DNA from: Bacteroidia bacterium
Lineage (GTDB): Bacteria; Bacteroidota; Bacteroidia; JABEUT01
DNA length: 13,811 bases
Assembly (NCBI GenBank): GCA_013044305.1
Contig: JABEUT010000017.1
Location: 1 to 13,811 of the forward strand
Reading direction: 5' to 3'
A model generated the notes under the pieces. The model saw only the letters and a list, made by a program, of their open reading frames with translations, made no database searches and had not been told where the DNA came from. Below, in pieces: positions 12,742 through 13,811 of this stretch. A program made the position numbers and the translations under genes. Numbering within the stretch: position 1 is the stretch's first letter; the number at the start of each line of letters is the position of its first letter.

Positions 12742-13752
12742 ATGGGCACAAAGCCAGGGCCACTAAAGATTAAAGCCGGAATAATAGGCAGCGCCGGATA
12801 CACAGGCGGCGAAATGCTAAGGCTGCTTCTGCTCCATCCGCAGGCGGAAGTGGTTTTTGCACACAGCGAAAGCCAGGCAGGCAAACCCATTCATACTGTT
12901 CATACCGATTGCCTTGGTTTGACTGACCTAAAGTTCAGCCATGGAATAGAGAAAGATATTGATGTGCTCTTTTTATGCCTCGGTTCGGGCGAATCAAAAA
13001 AATGGCTTAGCGCCAATGACCGGCAACTTTCGGCCAATAGCCGGATTATAGACCTTAGCCAGGATTTCAGGCACAAGGAGACAAACACCATCGGAAAAAG
13101 AAAGTTTGCGTACGGACTGCCGGAACTGAACCGCGACACCATAAAAAAGTCGGAAAATATCGCCAACCCCGGCTGCTTTGCAACCTGCATCGAACTTGGA
13201 CTGCTCCCTCTGGCCGCCCAAGCCAAAATAAACTCTGATGTGCATGTTTCTGCCACTACGGGCTCCACTGGTGCAGGGCGCTCCTTAAGCAATACCACTC
13301 ATTTTTCGTGGCGGAACAATAACTTAAGCACCTACCACATCTTCGAACACCGCCACCTGAAGGAAATTAACGAGTCGCTGGCGCAGGCTTCCGGTAAGCG
13401 AACGGCGCATGAAATAAATTTAGTACCCTACCGCGGCGCTTTTACGCGCGGCATACTTGCAACCATTTACCTCGAATCAACATTAAGCGAAAAGCAGGCA
13501 TTGGAACTTTACAGGGAATTTTACAAGACCCACCCTTTTGTACATCTTGCGCCTTTTGATGTGGATGTAAAGCAGGTGCAAAACACCAACAACTGTTTTC
13601 TGCAAATACAAAAGACAGGCAATAACCTGATTATAATAAGCGCCATCGACAACCTGCTGAAAGGGGCCTCCGGGCAGGCTGTACAGAATATGAACCTGAT
13701 GTTCGGGCTGGACGAAAAAACAGGACTTCTACTGAAGCCAGGCGCTTTTTAA
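12742..13752 (+). CDS. argC: N-acyl-gamma-glutamyl-phosphate reductase
   Basis: Reduces N-acetyl- (or N-succinyl-) glutamyl phosphate to the semialdehyde with NADPH, the third step of arginine synthesis. The 336-residue protein has the nucleotide-binding GIIGSAGYTGGE (13-24), ANPGCFAT (141-148) with catalytic Cys145, ATTGSTGAG (substrate phosphate loop) and an EHRHLKEI segment that holds the conserved His. The C-terminus contains DNLLKGASGQAVQN, also typical. The ATG at 12742 leaves about ten residues before the first strand, and no better start is seen. It follows argG after a 148-base AT-rich gap with two inverted repeats, so it may be regulated separately. In relatives argD, a carbamoyltransferase gene and argB usually follow; here the window ends 59 bases after the stop. 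Confidence 0.95.
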   Translation: MGTKPGPLKIKAGIIGSAGYTGGEMLRLLLLHPQAEVVFAHSESQAGKPIHTVHTDCLGLTDLKFSHGIEKDIDVLFLCLGSGESKKWLSANDRQLSANSRIIDLSQDFRHKETNTIGKRKFAYGLPELNRDTIKKSENIANPGCFATCIELGLLPLAAQAKINSDVHVSATTGSTGAGRSLSNTTHFSWRNNNLSTYHIFEHRHLKEINESLAQASGKRTAHEINLVPYRGAFTRGILATIYLESTLSEKQALELYREFYKTHPFVHLAPFDVDVKQVQNTNNCFLQIQKTGNNLIIISAIDNLLKGASGQAVQNMNLMFGLDEKTGLLLKPGAF

Positions 13753-13776
13753 ACAACTTAATCAAAATCATTTTTA

Positions 13777-13789
13777 ACCCCGAAGGGGT
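13777..13789. repeat. Tight CCCC-GAA-GGGG hairpin after argC
   Basis: ACCCC (13777-13781), GAA, GGGGT (13785-13789) form a perfect 5-base stem. A T run (13771-13775) precedes it, but no T run follows, so it is not a clear forward terminator; read on the minus strand, AAAAA follows in DNA terms as a T-poor tail. The downstream bases GGGGTATAACATTAATAG resemble what I recall of dispersed CCCCGAAGGGG repeats between genes in Bacteroidota genomes. Confidence 0.4.
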
Positions 13790-13811
13790 ATAACATTAAT
13801 AGCCCCGCCTA

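Noticed and set aside
1..13811. Mobile elements, CRISPR arrays, tRNA or rRNA genes, phage or defence genes
   Set aside because: Every stretch over about 150 bases is covered by a housekeeping-type gene. I saw no transposase, integrase, regularly spaced repeats or cloverleaf sequence.

Overview
The window looks like chromosomal DNA from a member of the Bacteroidota, probably of the Chitinophagia/Sphingobacteriia kind. Three things point there. Several gene sequences have the forms I know from that phylum: ArgG with its GNAT partner, a LuxC-type acyl-CoA reductase tail, and a zinc-less sirtuin. Starts lack clear Shine-Dalgarno sequences. Upstream regions carry octamers that fit the Bacteroidota -7 promoter element TAnnTTTG, twice exactly. 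These family and phylum calls come from memory of protein families, not from a search.

Layout. Bases 2-990 (+) hold the tail of an acyl-CoA reductase and, 2 bases on, a SIRT5/CobB-type sirtuin. Bases 1095-2054 (+) are ribF. Bases 2188-3817 (+) are accA and a small secreted leucine-rich-repeat protein, followed by a terminator-like hairpin. Bases 3967-5283 (+) are a CBS-less ClC chloride channel or transporter. It converges on a two-gene minus-strand unit, pepA then selD (7817 down to 5334), separated by 3 bases. hemL (7916-9202, +) is divergent from pepA and converges on a UMF1-type MFS transporter (10552 down to 9254, -). From 10704 to the right edge (+) is an arginine-biosynthesis cluster: a GNAT that is probably the first-step N-acylglutamate synthase, then argG and argC. 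The cluster very likely continues beyond the window.

Most genes are housekeeping: FAD/FMN synthesis, fatty-acid initiation, tetrapyrrole synthesis by the C5 route, selenophosphate supply, peptide turnover and arginine synthesis. I see no mobile element, CRISPR array, rRNA or tRNA, and no gene-free stretch longer than 300 bases. The longest gaps, about 150 bases each, are at 10553-10703, 3818-3966 and 12594-12741. I found no clear new system.

The most interesting non-coding signals flank the arginine genes. Two perfect inverted repeats with identical 6-base spacers lie 52 bp apart in a very AT-rich patch before argC. A near-perfect palindrome resembling an ARG box lies in the divergent region before the GNAT. 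At the right edge a tight CCCC-GAA-GGGG hairpin may begin a dispersed repeat. In the proteins, the points worth a second look are the ClC ion-path substitutions, an altered signature in PepA and a cysteine cluster in the GNAT.
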